A stretch of 64,000 nucleotides of DNA from Aldrovandia affinis (taxonomy: Eukaryota; Chordata; Actinopteri; Notacanthiformes; Halosauridae): NCBI GenBank assembly GCA_029706075.1, contig JAINUG010000011.1, forward strand, positions 62,001 to 126,000, written 5' to 3'. The notes under the pieces are model-generated. The model had not been told where the DNA came from. It did not search any database and saw only the letters and a list, made by a program, of their open reading frames with translations. Below are positions 1 through 24,654 of the stretch, piece after piece. Positions within the stretch are counted from its first letter, which is position 1. Every line of letters starts with the position of its first letter. A program made the position numbers and the translations under genes.

Positions 1-12863
<12,863 letters not shown>

Positions 12864-13060
12864 TTGGAAATGTTGATTTCTGGAGCAAATATATCTGCTA
12901 GCTAAGCTAACCCGTTCTCACAAACTACCTAGCCACTGGGTAAACACGTGCAAGTGTGTCGGACAACCCATGGTTGAACTCCCCCTCAAACTATTGGCTA
13001 AACTCGTGTTGCTTCCCATTTTTATAACTGGTTATGTAAAGATTAAATGGGGGGAAAAGT
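12864..13060 (-). promoter_or_regulatory. Candidate UPB1 promoter / 5' UTR region
   Basis: Sequence just upstream of the UPB1 ATG. It contains a CACGTG E-box near 12946 and no TATA box I can place. Assignment rests on position only. Confidence 0.35.
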
Positions 13061-15012
13061 CGATGAAAATATCAACATTACATAAAGATATATAAACATA
13101 TATCTACATTTCACCCAAACTCCTTAAGAAAAAATGAATAGGTAGTCTAAGATTTATTCTGGGCCAAATTTGCATTTTTATTTTGTCTTTAAAACCAATT
13201 TTACCCCATGGAATTCTTAAGCATTCAGCTTAGTTGCCAATACCAACAATTTTATATGATATTATTAATGGTATTGATAATAATTATTATGCAAAAATAA
13301 TAACAATAATAACACCAGTGCTATAATTATTATGGTTAAAATAAATATGCTATTATTTAAATTATATTTGATAAGCTATATCTCAAGGACAGGATTTATT
13401 CATACATACAACATAACTTTCTGACAAAATGTTTTTGGAATGCTTAAGAACTTTAGCACTTTTTATAAACTTTGTACGCTAATAGTTTTTTATTTTTGCT
13501 TTTACAAAGTTGCTCTCATTGTCATTTACACTTTTTTGCTGTGTTGAGTGGATGTACTTTTTCTAATGCGCTCGTGCACGTATTTTGTTTTGTTTGTTTT
13601 CATTTTTTGATACATACTTTTTTTCTGTACAGGTGTTTGAAATTAGCCTTTGGTTATAAACACTGCATGTTATAAGCAATGGATCTGCTGCTTGATTCTT
13701 TGACATTGTAACAATGTTTTTGCTATGTCCCTGACAAATAAACAAACAAATAAATAAATAAATGAAACCTTTTATTTTTTTCCTTGTGCTAAAATGTCAT
13801 CTTATAGACAATATGTCAGTCATTTGTTGAAATTGTTAAGCATACTTTTATACCATTAGTACATAAGAGTTTGGAGACAAAAAGCACGAGTTTACAATCA
13901 GACCCCATGTCAGTGGATTTATTGAACAGCCCAATGAGAAAATACATACCTACCTTGCCATAAATCTTGAGGAAGGGTCCAGTGTTACTTTCACAACAAA
14001 TATGTAATTCATGCTGCTTTTATTTCTAAGTATTCCCCCACTTCCTGTTTACATCATGAACTCTTGAACCAAGTCTGGATTGTTGTTTTTTTGTCAAATT
14101 TGTATGGAGATAAATCACAGTTATTTTGAATGGAAAATATGTATTTATTTTAAAGTGAAAAAAAATCTCTTTCTAAAGCTGCCAAGAATTCCATTCAGGT
14201 CAGAGAGAGAGGGGGGGGGGATCATCATGGAACACCTCCCCTATTCAAGATAAATAAACTGGACACCATGTCTGATCTAGAGGATCAGTTGTAATACACT
14301 GCAGCGGTTTCTTTCACAGAGGTTCCACGTAAAACACCACTGACCCCATTTTTAAACAGTTAAGTTGTAATTTAATTACTATTGTAAAGATCATCACCAT
14401 CAACAGCACAGGATGTTCAAGACCAGTTGTCACACTTGTCATGGCTTTGAAATAAGACTTCTAAATTTGATTCACGTTGGCAGCAGAATGAAAAATACAA
14501 AAAAAGAACAATGGTCTTCAAGACGTGCTGTTTGGCAGATATTATTATTAAAAACAATGGGAAAACAAGAAATATAGCCCGCAAATAATTGTCAGCACAG
14601 GGGAGCAGCGTTGGGTCACCGTCACACGAAAATGAAAATGTATGTATTCCAGTCAGGAAGTATTATCAAGGCCAGAATTAGCCCTCTTATGACATTCATT
14701 GTTCGGGAAGCAATGGGATCAGACAGGGTCACCAGACTGGTCTTTTTGTGATGGAATGGGACAGTGTTTTATTTGACAGGTGTGTAAAATGCAGCAAAAA
14801 CTTCCCATGTACCTCGTGAACCACCTCACCCCTTCTCACAACCCACATTTTTGGGAACAACTTGGATACATTTCTTCTATTGGCTGTCCGTGTTGAGGAC
14901 ATTCCTGCTTTAAAGGAAATCTCTCAGACAGGTCAGTGTTATCGGTAACCTCAAGCTCGCCGCTTGTCTGTCTGCAGGTCTCAGGGGCCGTGGCGTCGGG
15001 GGGGGGGGGGTG
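13061..15012. other. Intergenic AT-rich DNA and probable 3' UTR of the unrecognised gene
   Basis: 13.07-13.8 kb is strongly AT-rich with ATT/AAT runs and an AAATAAATAAAT stretch near 13750. Minus-strand AATAAA signals (read as tttatt) occur at 13918-13923 and in the 14.0-14.15 kb zone. A 0.9-1.1 kb 3' UTR for the gene ending at 15013 is therefore plausible. A G run lies at 14211-14220. No coding exon is seen. Confidence 0.4.
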
Positions 15013-15170
15013 TCAGTTCCTGAGCGTGGCGCCGCTGCTCTTCTTGGGGGTGGCAGCACGTTTGCTCCTCGATGTGTGATTGGTGTTGGCGTCCCTCTGT
15101 TGCCACCCCTTCCTGGACAGGCTCCTCCTGTCCCTCTCCCTCTGGGGGTTTGACAGCTTCCTCAGAAGCT
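15013..15170 (-). CDS. Unrecognised gene, last exon
   Basis: Acceptor CTCCTCGCAG. Encodes LLRKLSNPQRERDRRSLSRK and a basic Ser/Thr/Lys-rich tail ending ATLRN before the stop. A second open frame (ending PPPPRRHGP) overlaps, but only this frame continues from the previous exon. Confidence 0.68.
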
Positions 15171-16899
15171 CTGCGAGGAGAACATGCCAACATCCAACAC
15201 CAGTCACATTATGGGTCAAACATGTCACACTGGCTTTTTCAGTATTTCAACTGAGTCTGTTACCATGGACTGTGAATGCACTGTAGCTCTTGCAATGAAA
15301 TGCTGTGTGTGTGTGTTTGTGTGTGTGTGTGTATGTCTTCTTGAAATAAAGCAGTCATAGATGTGAGTTTGGGCCTTGCACATAACAACTAAATTCTGTA
15401 TTACATGTATATTATATACATATATACATTATATGTATCCCTGATTATGATATGATAATAAACGTGTCACAATTATTTTAAGAATTAGATGTTTTAAATG
15501 TTAAATGTTCCTTTTTTTTCTAAAAAGCTTACTAAAATTTTCAATCATTCTTGAAGTAATAGCATATTCAAGGGTAACTGGCTATCTTGTATGATCTTGT
15601 GTGAATTATATTATGTCATTCTGATTCTGTTCAGACATACTTCCACATAGCTGCTCTTTTGGGGGGTTTTTTAACACAAAAAATGGTCAGCTGCATAATA
15701 AACACATTTCTGGTTCCCAGTAGTAGAATAGTATTTTTTTAAACAAAATGGCTATAGCTGCCCATGAAGGAAATAATCTACTATAAGTATGCCAACTAAA
15801 AAAAAAATCACTGTGAGCCAGGTTCAAGCATTTACAGCAGGTCCACAAGATGACCAGTAGGTGTCCACTGGCAATACAGTGATTCAGATTTCCAGTCATC
15901 CTTCCTCAACGCAATTTGAATGGACCCACGTTCTGTGGTTTAGAAGGACACCAGAAATATCCACTCTTGCGCAGTAGGAAACTGAACAGGCATCCAAATG
16001 GTCACCCCTGCCAATATTATTCCAATCCCTCAGTATAGGATAACCCCCCTCCTCCCAGTTGTTGGAGCACTACATCACCTACTGTTTTTCCCATTCCTGA
16101 AAATGACTGACTCTGAAGTAATCAGTTAATAGATTGCCATCTCCCCTGTCAGAAATGTGTTGGGAGTAGACAGAGACGAAGGACCCTACCCGCACATCTG
16201 TCTCAGAGGTGGCTGAGATAGACTCTACCTGCTAACTCTGGGTGGTTCTTCCCCAGGTCTCTCAGTAGGGGCTCGTATTTGTGGCCCTCAATGCCATCGC
16301 CCCCTGCGTATAATACAATTTGAAATTAAATCAAATTAAATTCATGAATGAATGAGAAAAAATGAGGAAATGGATACACATACGGAATCACATCAGTACA
16401 TTGACATATTTTAAACAAAATGAGTCTGCAAATAAATGGCAAAAGGAATCACTGTTCAGTTCTGAGCAACATGATTTCCTACATTTACAAAGTGGTCAAA
16501 TAAATGATCTGAACTCAACTGAATATAAGTGTCCAAAAACTTGATTGAACCACATTTTATATGTTTTAGCAGCATGACAGATATCAGAAGCAGATGTCTG
16601 TCGTGCAAAAGGCACTGATAATTACTACTTCTGTTATGTTGCACCAAAACTCTGGAATACTCTCCCACAAAACATTAAAACAGCAGACTCAGTTGACAAT
16701 TTTAAAAAGCAGCTAAAAACTTTTCTTTTTAATTTGGCTTTTAATTAATTTATTAGGCTGACTATACTTTTATTGTCTCTATGTTTTAAACCTTAGAATT
16801 GAGTATGATTGTTGTGTGTATTTTCTTGATTTTGATTTTTATTATTCTTTTTTACTTTTGTCTTATGCCTGTGTATGTATGTATGTATGTATTTATATG

Positions 16900-16930
<31 letters not shown>

Positions 16931-18287
16931 ATATATGCATGTATGTATGTATATGTGTGTATATATATATGTATATATATTTTTATGCCTTACTTTCCCT
17001 GTAAAGCACTTTGAGCTACTGTTTGTATGAAAGGTGCTATACAAATAAAGCTATTATTATTATTATTATTATTACAACCATTGAGAAGAAGGTTCTCATC
17101 TTCATGATTGTTTTTAGGGTAATAAAAAGGTATCACAATTTGGGTCTGGAGACACAATGAGCCAAGGGTATGAGGGACCATCTGAGCCCCTCACCGTGGT
17201 TAATGCCCCCCCGAAAAAAATGTATAAAACAAAAGTGACTCACTGATGACCCGAATGAGGATGTAGATCTGCCTGTCTCTCAGTAGGCAGCTAGCTCTCT
17301 CCACGGACTGCTCCCTGTCTGTTAGGTTCGCCAGCTCCCCTGTCTTGTCTACCAGATCCACACACTCTATACAGACACAGGGGTAGGTCAGACACTCATT
17401 GTGGAAGGAATCATGTTCTTTGTGGCATTTACATAGGTACAGATTTGACCCATTGCCATAGAGTATCCTCCCCTGTATGTGTATAGTAATAGGAGTCACA
17501 ATTCCCTTTGCACACACTTGATAAACTTCTTGCCTCTCTGATGATTAGTGAATAGCTAGACACATATTTTGATAAATCCTCTACACTAGCTACACTGTTT
17601 TAACTATATGCTGGATCAAAACACATATTTGTAATCTTTTTTCACATGTGGTGGCAGTGTTAGTGTATTTATCAGGTCTGCATTCACCTGAGGACTGGTG
17701 CTTTGCTGCCATTGTCAACTAATATAGTAAAGGTCTCACTCTCTACCAACTCCCACTCCAGGAGTCCGTGTGCACTGAAAATGACGTGACAGGCAATACT
17801 GCCGTTTCGCAAATTCTGTTGGTATGGTTTGCCTTGAGATAACTATGAGTGAGATAACCTTACCATTACAGCCAAGACGGAGTCCGTGTGCACTGAAAAT
17901 GACGTGACAGGCAATACTGCCGTTTCGCAAATTCTGTTGGTGGTTGCCTTGAGATAACTAAGAGTGAGATAACCTTACTATTACAGCCAAGACTTACAGC
18001 TGTTTATCACGCTAGATCAAAGGCATCAATATTAAAAACGTACGATTGTTAGTAGCTATGTCCATCACATTATGAATATCCGTGAAAGTGCATAATTTCA
18101 ATTATTTAAACTGGCCGATCATGTTTTGCGAACAAGCCAGCAAGAGCTGCAAGTGAATTTTAGATACAGCATAAAAGCTCAAAATTCATGTAATGTAAAT
18201 GTGAGAGAAATAAGATCTTCTAAATAGAAAGTACCTTCAGGATCCAGATTGCATCGCTGCTTCAAGCAATGGATGAAGTTTATGATC
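15013..18287 (-). CDS. Unrecognised gene, four phase-matched exons, possible CARD-like fold
   Basis: Four exons (18287-18235, 17366-17244, 16303-16229, 15170-15013) join with clean GT-AG sites, and every phase fits (1 then 1 then 1 base carried over). They give 135 residues ending at a stop at 15013-15015. The upstream exon(s) with the start codon were not found. The first about 90 residues look like a compact helical bundle: FIHCLKQRCNLDPEECVDLV, then TDREQSVERASCLLRDR, IYILIRVI and GHKYEPLLRDLGKNHPELAE. A helix-turn spacing ending in a (H/Y)PEL helix resembles caspase-recruitment domains, but this is inference from pattern only. The last about 45 residues are basic and disordered (SRSKRAATPKKSSGA), which could be a nuclear signal. 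It lies between ADORA2A and UPB1 on the same strand. I do not recognise the family. Confidence 0.7.
16229..16303 (-). CDS. Unrecognised gene, third visible exon
   Basis: Acceptor ATACGCAG, donor GTAGAG. Encodes GDGIEGHKYEPLLRDLGKNH plus PELA, with split Arg and Glu codons at the two ends. Confidence 0.7.
16560..17073 (+). pseudogene. 5'-truncated LINE (L2/Rex-type) 3' end
   Basis: The plus-strand frame near 16590-16745 reads CYVAPKLWNTLPQNI, TADSVDNFKKQLKTFLF and a stop: the typical C-terminus of fish LINE reverse transcriptase. The 3' UTR ends in the well-known fish LINE tail (GTAAAGCACTTTGAGC ... GTGCTATACAAATAAAG), then an ATT microsatellite (17049-17073). A (GTAT/AT)n block (16876-16982) interrupts it. 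It is inserted in an intron of the unrecognised gene. Confidence 0.85.
17244..17366 (-). CDS. Unrecognised gene, middle exon
   Basis: Acceptor CTGTATAG, donor GTGAGT. Encodes 40 full codons, including CVDLVDKTGELANLTDREQ and ASCLLRDRQIYILIRVI. It is the clearest coding signal of the gene. Confidence 0.72.
17761..17993. repeat. Tandem duplication, 118 + 115 bp
   Basis: 17761-17878 and 17879-17993 are direct copies. They differ by one 3-bp deletion and two substitutions visible by eye. The repeat lies in the intron between the two upstream exons of the unrecognised gene. The high identity implies recent duplication or an assembly artefact. Confidence 0.92.
18235..18287 (-). CDS. Unrecognised gene, first visible exon
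   Basis: Acceptor AAACTGCAG, donor GTACTT. Encodes IINFIHCLKQRCNLDPE with one base carried at each end. Its 5' phase needs two bases from an earlier exon, so it is internal. Confidence 0.6.
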
Positions 18288-21200
18288 CTGCAGTTTGTAT
18301 TAAATATCTCAGATTGACCCTCTGTGGATGCAAAACCATAAAATACGATTTAGCATACGTTATACTATACCTTATACCTTGTTACAGTACTCATTTCTTA
18401 TATATTATCAAATATTTACATTGTATTTACATTTCAAAAGCACTCTCTAGCCAACAATTGCGCCGCAAAGTGAAATGAATGGGGTGTATAAATCCTTTGC
18501 GTCGCGTGCAGCATAGGGACAACACACTGCGGCTCAGGCACACAGCACGAAACCAGACAGGAATTTTAGGTAAATTATGACAGAGCGCTTGTCTGCGCTG
18601 CCCACGACAAATACACCCCGTATAACTTACCCCCAAACTGCACTGTGACAAACATTCTTCCTTTAGTGTTGAGTAAATAACTTACGACCGATCTGAACAC
18701 TTCCGAGCGGTGAGGTTGCAACAAGTAACTGTAGACACTTGCCCCGTCTTTCGAAAAAGAGTTCAGTCTGCGTACACAGCTCCACAATAGGGGGCTTTCA
18801 ATCAGTGTTGTTGACTACAGCCATACTTAGTGACAAAGCTTTGCTATTGTGAGAGAGTTTCAAATTGCCCGAGGTTTTGAGCACTTAGACAACAGGCAGC
18901 ACTTCAAGTGATAACAGAACAGAAATGTTCCTGCACATTTTATTATCTGCACATAAACTAGATGTCACTCTTTGTGAATCAAGTTCGACTTGACTTAAAA
19001 CCCAGAAGGCAGCAGAATACTTTAATTACTATGGCATATATTATGGCATATACAGTATGTCCATAAAATAGCAATTATTGCTGAGTGGGGAATGCAGTGT
19101 GGCATACATGCATACATAGGCTACATTTCTCTCTAGCTCTCCCTCTCTCTCTGTCTCTCTGTCTCTCTAGGTCCAGAGTGAAAGGGCTGTTCTCTGTGTC
19201 TTGCTTGTCTCCATGGAGTCAGCACACATGCAGGAAAGCCCTCCTGTTTTACTGCCACTCTTAAGTACTCTAAATTCTAGCAGCTTGGAGACAGGCTAAT
19301 TTTTTAATTGTATGAAGGCCATTACAACACTTTCTACACCTGACAGCCATAACAGTTTGGCCTTTCTTTAGGGTTCAATGCCTATATCCTTTCTTCATTT
19401 TTTAGCTTTTTAAACATTTGCTCATTGTTTGACGTGCCAGATTATTGAAACGGGTTGTGTCAATGCTTGTGAGTACTTAGCAGAAGAATATATTGTGAAT
19501 TTAATATAATTCACAATCAGGTCATTTTACCTCACATCACTAGTGCTTGTTTTTAATTTTTTAATTTGCTTTCATCTTTCAGGTCCTCTTAAAAATTATC
19601 ACTGATGACAATTTCAGCCTCTTATTCCGAAGGAAATACTCAATGTTTTGATGAATGTTTGATGCAGAGGCCAAGCAATATGGCCCACTTAATGATAAAA
19701 CAGTCAGGCTTGTGTTTCAATTATAAAAATCAGCAATAACACTTTAAAAGGACTTGAAAGGTCTGCCTTTCAAGTTGTTAAGGGCGCTACAGAGGTGAAG
19801 TTGCTCCTTCTGCCTGATTTTTGTCCCGTTCGACTCCTGTAGCACATGTATTAATCTATTGTCACCTGAGCTATTTTCCTAATTAAATTCCGCAAGAGAA
19901 GCTTCATTTCTCCAGAATGCTAATGAAAACGCATCACCACTTTTAATGTACTGCCACTGTCATGTTTTATCATTGTTATTATCACGTTTACTGTTCTATT
20001 AGAATATTCACATTATCATCAGCGAACTAAGCTGTGTTTTTTGTTTTTGTCTCTCACCGTTTACAGTCACAGTGCAGTGGCAAAGGGTAGCTTTGGTAGC
20101 AGCAAGATCCCGGTAATAACGATGATGAGACAAATTTCCATCGCTTTGACTTGATTATGCAACACTGCGCGGGAAGCTTTGCTCTAAACAGACACAAAAG
20201 ATCGTTCCCTGGTTCAGTCACCATGACAACAGAGATGGGTGTAACTGCATTACTACTCGGCCTGGCTCCGCTGTTACACGTGCGATTTAACCCCACACAT
20301 GCTGAGCAGCAACGCGTTTACAGCGTTTGCATGCGGTAAGAGGAGCGGGGAACGGAATGCCAAACATGTAGCCCCCTGGGAAAGGACAAATTCGAGACCA
20401 TTCCGTCCTGTGTTTGTGGGATAGTGTGACGAATAGTGCATTTCCCCTGTACGCTTATTGCCTGAAACTAAAGAACAATTTTGTACCATGTTTTGGATTG
20501 TGACAGATCCACAGATGTTTCACATGGTAGTGTAGGTGTCAATCAATAAATCAATGGGGTGTAAACTATATCGATAGAGCTGAAAAATAGTAGCCTATTT
20601 AAACCTCGTAAATTTCAGTACACATTGGCCAGGAATACTGAAATTGGATTCAAGTTTCTCTTTAATCATTTGTATTTTTCCCAGACAGTAGAGCACGCAC
20701 ATGGTTTTGGCTACATTATAGGATTATATTTTAAGCACCATGTATATTCAAAGCTGAATGACGTTTTCTTTGCCACGGAGATGCATGACCACTCACGGTC
20801 AATAAGATCTAATGTTGGATAAGCGTCATGATAAAGCAATATAAACCTCTCCTGGAGCCAGGGAGCCTCCGATTTTCAGTTGTCATTAGGCAGCCTCTTC
20901 GTAACAGGGTCTACTCTGGCTTGACTCACTGCTCCAGAAACAACAGTGAAATGGTAAGAGTGTTGAACCTGACCAAAGGATGTCAAGAAAATGATAACAA
21001 TTTCAGGAGTTTGGTCAATCAAGAGGACATACCACTGTGTGTGATATCAGAGCCAGCAAATTTCAAGTATATATTGTATACATGATGGTAGGTGTGAATT
21101 ATTAGAATAGAATAGGACAGAATAAAATAGAATAGAATAGAAATACACAAATGCACACACAGGAAGTTGGGTTTCCCCATCATACATTTAAGTCAATACC

Positions 21201-21640
21201 TTATTAAGTAAGTAATTAGTTGCATGCAATTGCAGTGTACAAAGTTCTGTTGTTTGACATTTACAGCATGCAACTAATAATAATTAGGCTGGAATTACTC
21301 ACTTTAAGAACAGTGAGTCTGTTGATTGTGTCAACTGTAACTAAGTTACAATGGTCTGTCTGTGGAGTTGTGACCTCTGTGGTGCATTGTGGGAAACACA
21401 TACATGTAATGTGTATACTGTATATGCAATGTGATCAAGCACTACAGAATCAGAAATGATTTCTGCTGTGTATATAATATCAGTCTCCTCACAGCCATGC
21501 ACAGCAATCCTGGATCCTTCCCATCATCACTTCACAGCATTTCTCATCCTCACTGAGAAGAATTGTTGTCTTTATAATTCTACCTGCAACAGGAGAAAGA
21601 TTTAATTTAAGCTTTTTCCAAAGACGAGTGATCACTGACC
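18288..21640. other. Upstream region of the unrecognised gene, start exon not placed
   Basis: Two minus-strand donors of GTAAGT type occur at about 18680 and 18634, with GC-richer sequence around 18480-18790, which suggests a 5' UTR/promoter zone. Neither donor joins an in-frame ATG to the exon at 18287. A CT-rich run lies at 19128-19170, and a GC-rich unique stretch at 20160-20360 has no clear exon. The rest is unremarkable AT-rich DNA. Confidence 0.35.
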
Positions 21641-21653
21641 CACACGACTCTTT

Positions 21654-22002
21654 TTTTTTTTTTTTAATACATTTATTTCTGATTTTTCCCCCGTTTTTCT
21701 CCCAATTCAGTAGCCAATTACACCCTCTATTTTATTTTCAATTCCCCCCCTCACGAGTCCGCCGCCCGTCCTCCGGGAACGAGATTCGTATTCCTGGACC
21801 TATTTCCCCGCCTTCTTTCGAGACGGAGATCTTCCACGGACTCCATTAACCTTCTCCTCGGCGGACTCGTGCCGGCTCTCCCTCCCCCGGAGGCGGACAG
21901 CCGGTCTGGTAGAAACGCGGGTTTCGATCCGCGTCTCTGACGGGCAGCGCACACCGCTCCAAAGCGCGGTGCACTAGACCGCTGGGCCATCCGCCAGCCC
22001 CC
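21654..22002 (-). mobile_element. tRNA-headed SINE with perfect target-site duplication
   Basis: Read on the minus strand, it begins with a tRNA-like head (A-box-like GGCCCAGCGGTCTAG, B-box GGATCGAAACC). A GC-rich body follows, and the tail contains AATTGG...AATTGGGAGAAAAAC. It is flanked by a 13-bp direct repeat, cacacgactcttt, at 21641-21653 and 22003-22015. It is the best-preserved member of a family with further copies at 47.2, 49.5 and 62.0 kb. Confidence 0.9.
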
Positions 22003-22015
22003 CACACGACTCTTT

Positions 22016-23814
22016 AAACAGCATTTTGACTGGTTCCACAGGAAAACTCATGCAAAGTGTTTGGTTGCACTTATTGTGCAAAGCAGGAATAAATCAGTTT
22101 GGGACATTGACTCAGGAAGGGGTTGGGGTGGGGCTCTGTTAACTGTGGGGCACTCTCTGGCTTTATTTTGAAGTACAGAACTTATTGATCTCTTCCTGGA
22201 AACCTTGAATTAATTTCAGGCTCGGATTAGATATATGTTGATCAGAAATACACTAACAATAATATTTTCCCAGAACAACACTTTTAATGGTGCCTTTTAA
22301 TGCAAATTCATGAGGCCATGGCGGTGTAATGTTGGGATGAGCATGTGGCCCTATGCGTGTGGGATCTTGCCAGACAGGAAGTCTATGGAGAAGTTAATGA
22401 TCGTCATAGACACTGAAATAGAATTTTCATACAAACTGTGAGGCTGTTGCTCCCTTGCTGGGAACAGTGCCCATTCTTACAACATGTCTGTTTACATTGT
22501 CATCAATCAATCAATCAGTCAATCGATCACATTTTATTCAATACAGGTGCTCATGAAATACAAATTGACCGCTGCCTTAACAGATTGTCAGGGAAGGACA
22601 CTTGAGGGATGAAGGAGAATCAAAGGATACTCCATTGTTCTATACATGTGGAGGTGTCTAGATTCACACCACAAACTTCAATATCTAACAACGGGTGTGT
22701 TATGTTTTGCAAATTCTGTTCTGCTTGTTTTTGTATTTTATTATTTTTCTCAGCATTCACTTATCAGTTTCCCCGTCTGTCCGTGTTCCTTGTTATTTGG
22801 TAATCCACTCCTTGTCTTTGTTGTTGCACTATTCGGGTGATTTCGACTATACAGGTTTTCTGCCTTATTTTCTATCTCGTTTACTTCCTTCCTTCTTTCT
22901 TTCTATCTGTACATATTAGTTATTTGTATATAGTACTAACCAACTAATCTACTAACGTTAGGGATTTTGATTACGTTACTAACATTTACTAATTACTAAT
23001 GATCTTGGGTTTCTCTCCTATCGCTTTGTCGGCACACGTTTTCTATCTATGTGCTCCTCCCCTTCGAACTGTGCACGTGTCTACCTGCTCTTCCAGGTCG
23101 TTTATTTTCATTGTGTCTATGTGCTTCCCAGTCCGTGTATTTTGTCTCCCCTTGTTATTGTATTAGTGATCCTAATCATTCTCACCTGTGTTCTTGCCCT
23201 TTTCCCCTCCCAGTCACACTTGATTCCTATTGTGTTATCTTCCCTGTTTGTATTTAAGTTCCTTGTTTGCACTTATCCCTTGTCAGAACGTTGATCAATA
23301 TTCACTGTGCCGATTGTTTGTAAGAGTTTGTCGTGATTTCCAAGACACCCCTTCTGTTTCAATAATTAAACTATTATTCCATATCAATCAATGAGATTGG
23401 AGGAGTTTTGTATCCATGTGGACAAATATGATTGGCCAAGGATTGCATTACATTATGACATAGCCTTATGGAAGAGCAAATGAATAATTCTAATTGGTTT
23501 AGCCTGTAGTATTGGATTTCTTTGTGTATTTACTATCATACCCCCCTAAACAGAGATCCTGGGGTCAAGAGAAACAGTAAACAGACAAGGCACATAGGGA
23601 AGAGTTTGGCATATGTGACAGCAATCAGGATACAATGCAGGCTCTGTCTTTAATTTAATTAATTCTCCCTTTAACTAGCTGGGCAAGGTTTTCTGAAGAT
23701 TCTGAAGAAAATTACTTACTTATTGGACACATAAAGAACATTTTTGTGACTCACAAAGATTCAGACTTAATAGTATAGGCTTAATATATACTGCCTTTAA
23801 AAATACATATACAG
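22016..23814. other. Intergenic; T/C-rich tract of uncertain origin
   Basis: 22.7-23.36 kb is markedly T/C-rich on the plus strand with little A or G and many short open frames on plus only. It includes GTATTTAAGTTCC near 23250. It looks like a retroelement leader or LTR piece, but I found no matching second copy. A (CAAT)n run lies at 22503-22530. No gene is seen. Confidence 0.3.
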
Positions 23815-24008
23815 TACATTTTACATTTTTACATTTTAAGCATTTAGCAGACGCTCTTATCCAGAGCGACTTACAAGATGTGCATTAATACAAGGTGAGA
23901 ACAATCAAAGTTAACGTACAAGATAAGTGCAGTAAAACGGCAAAGGACATCATTGCAGGCGCCTGCGTATCATACCTGTAACATTGGGAAAGAAAAGGTT
24001 AGTGGGTG

Positions 24009-24040
<32 letters not shown>

Positions 24041-24096
24041 GTAAACAGTGGTGACGACAGATTGACTAGATGGACAGTGTTCAGTGGTAGTGGAGA
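23815..24096 (-). mobile_element. LINE 3' end, truncated, minus orientation
   Basis: On the minus strand it starts at the stop region of the reverse transcriptase and runs through a 3' UTR. It ends in the conserved fish LINE/SINE tail GGATAAGAGCGTCTGCTAAA followed by AAATGTA-type repeats. A pure T run (24009-24035, plus strand) sits inside. It is the inverted partner of the copy at 24655-25085. Confidence 0.85.
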
Positions 24097-24654
24097 CAGT
24101 GTACTTTATTTATTTAGTTTGTTTTGTATTTATTTTGCATTCAAACTCATTTTGAGATTTGAATTACATTTGAGTAAAATGTTTTTACAAAAGGTATGTT
24201 TTTTATAGAATATTGCTATGACACATTCAAAGGTGTCAGGGTGTGAAAAGAATGTTTCATCAACACTTCAAATCTCAACTGGATCACATTTTTGCAAATG
24301 TTCCCTGGTATTCTGTACATTTCATGATACCCCCATTCTGACATTAAGGAAGTTGTTGATCACAAAAATACCGATGATTATCTAGCTGAATCTATCTACA
24401 TTATATGTTTTTATAAATAAAAAATCTGAGCACTTAAACAAGGTAAGACTGCACATCTGCATCTGCGGTGTTCCGGACTCCTCAGGACCGTGCAGGCATG
24501 GAGCTCAAGCAGGAGCTCGTTCCAAGGCTTGTAATTGATCAATCAATGTTAATTGGAGTGAATGTCAAGCGAGGAAATCACTTGATGGTGCGTGTGGGAT
24601 GTTTATGTATCTGTATGTGAGTGTCTGTGTGTACGGAGTGCTGTGAGGGTGTAA

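Noticed and set aside
14981..15193. Alternative frame ending PPPPRRHGP in the last exon of the unrecognised gene
   Set aside because: Only the frame ending ATLRN continues from the previous exon; this one would need a different phase.
18575..18787. Coding first exon of the unrecognised gene
   Set aside because: The frame opens with TTG, not ATG, and the phase at the donor does not match the next exon; more likely 5' UTR or unrelated.
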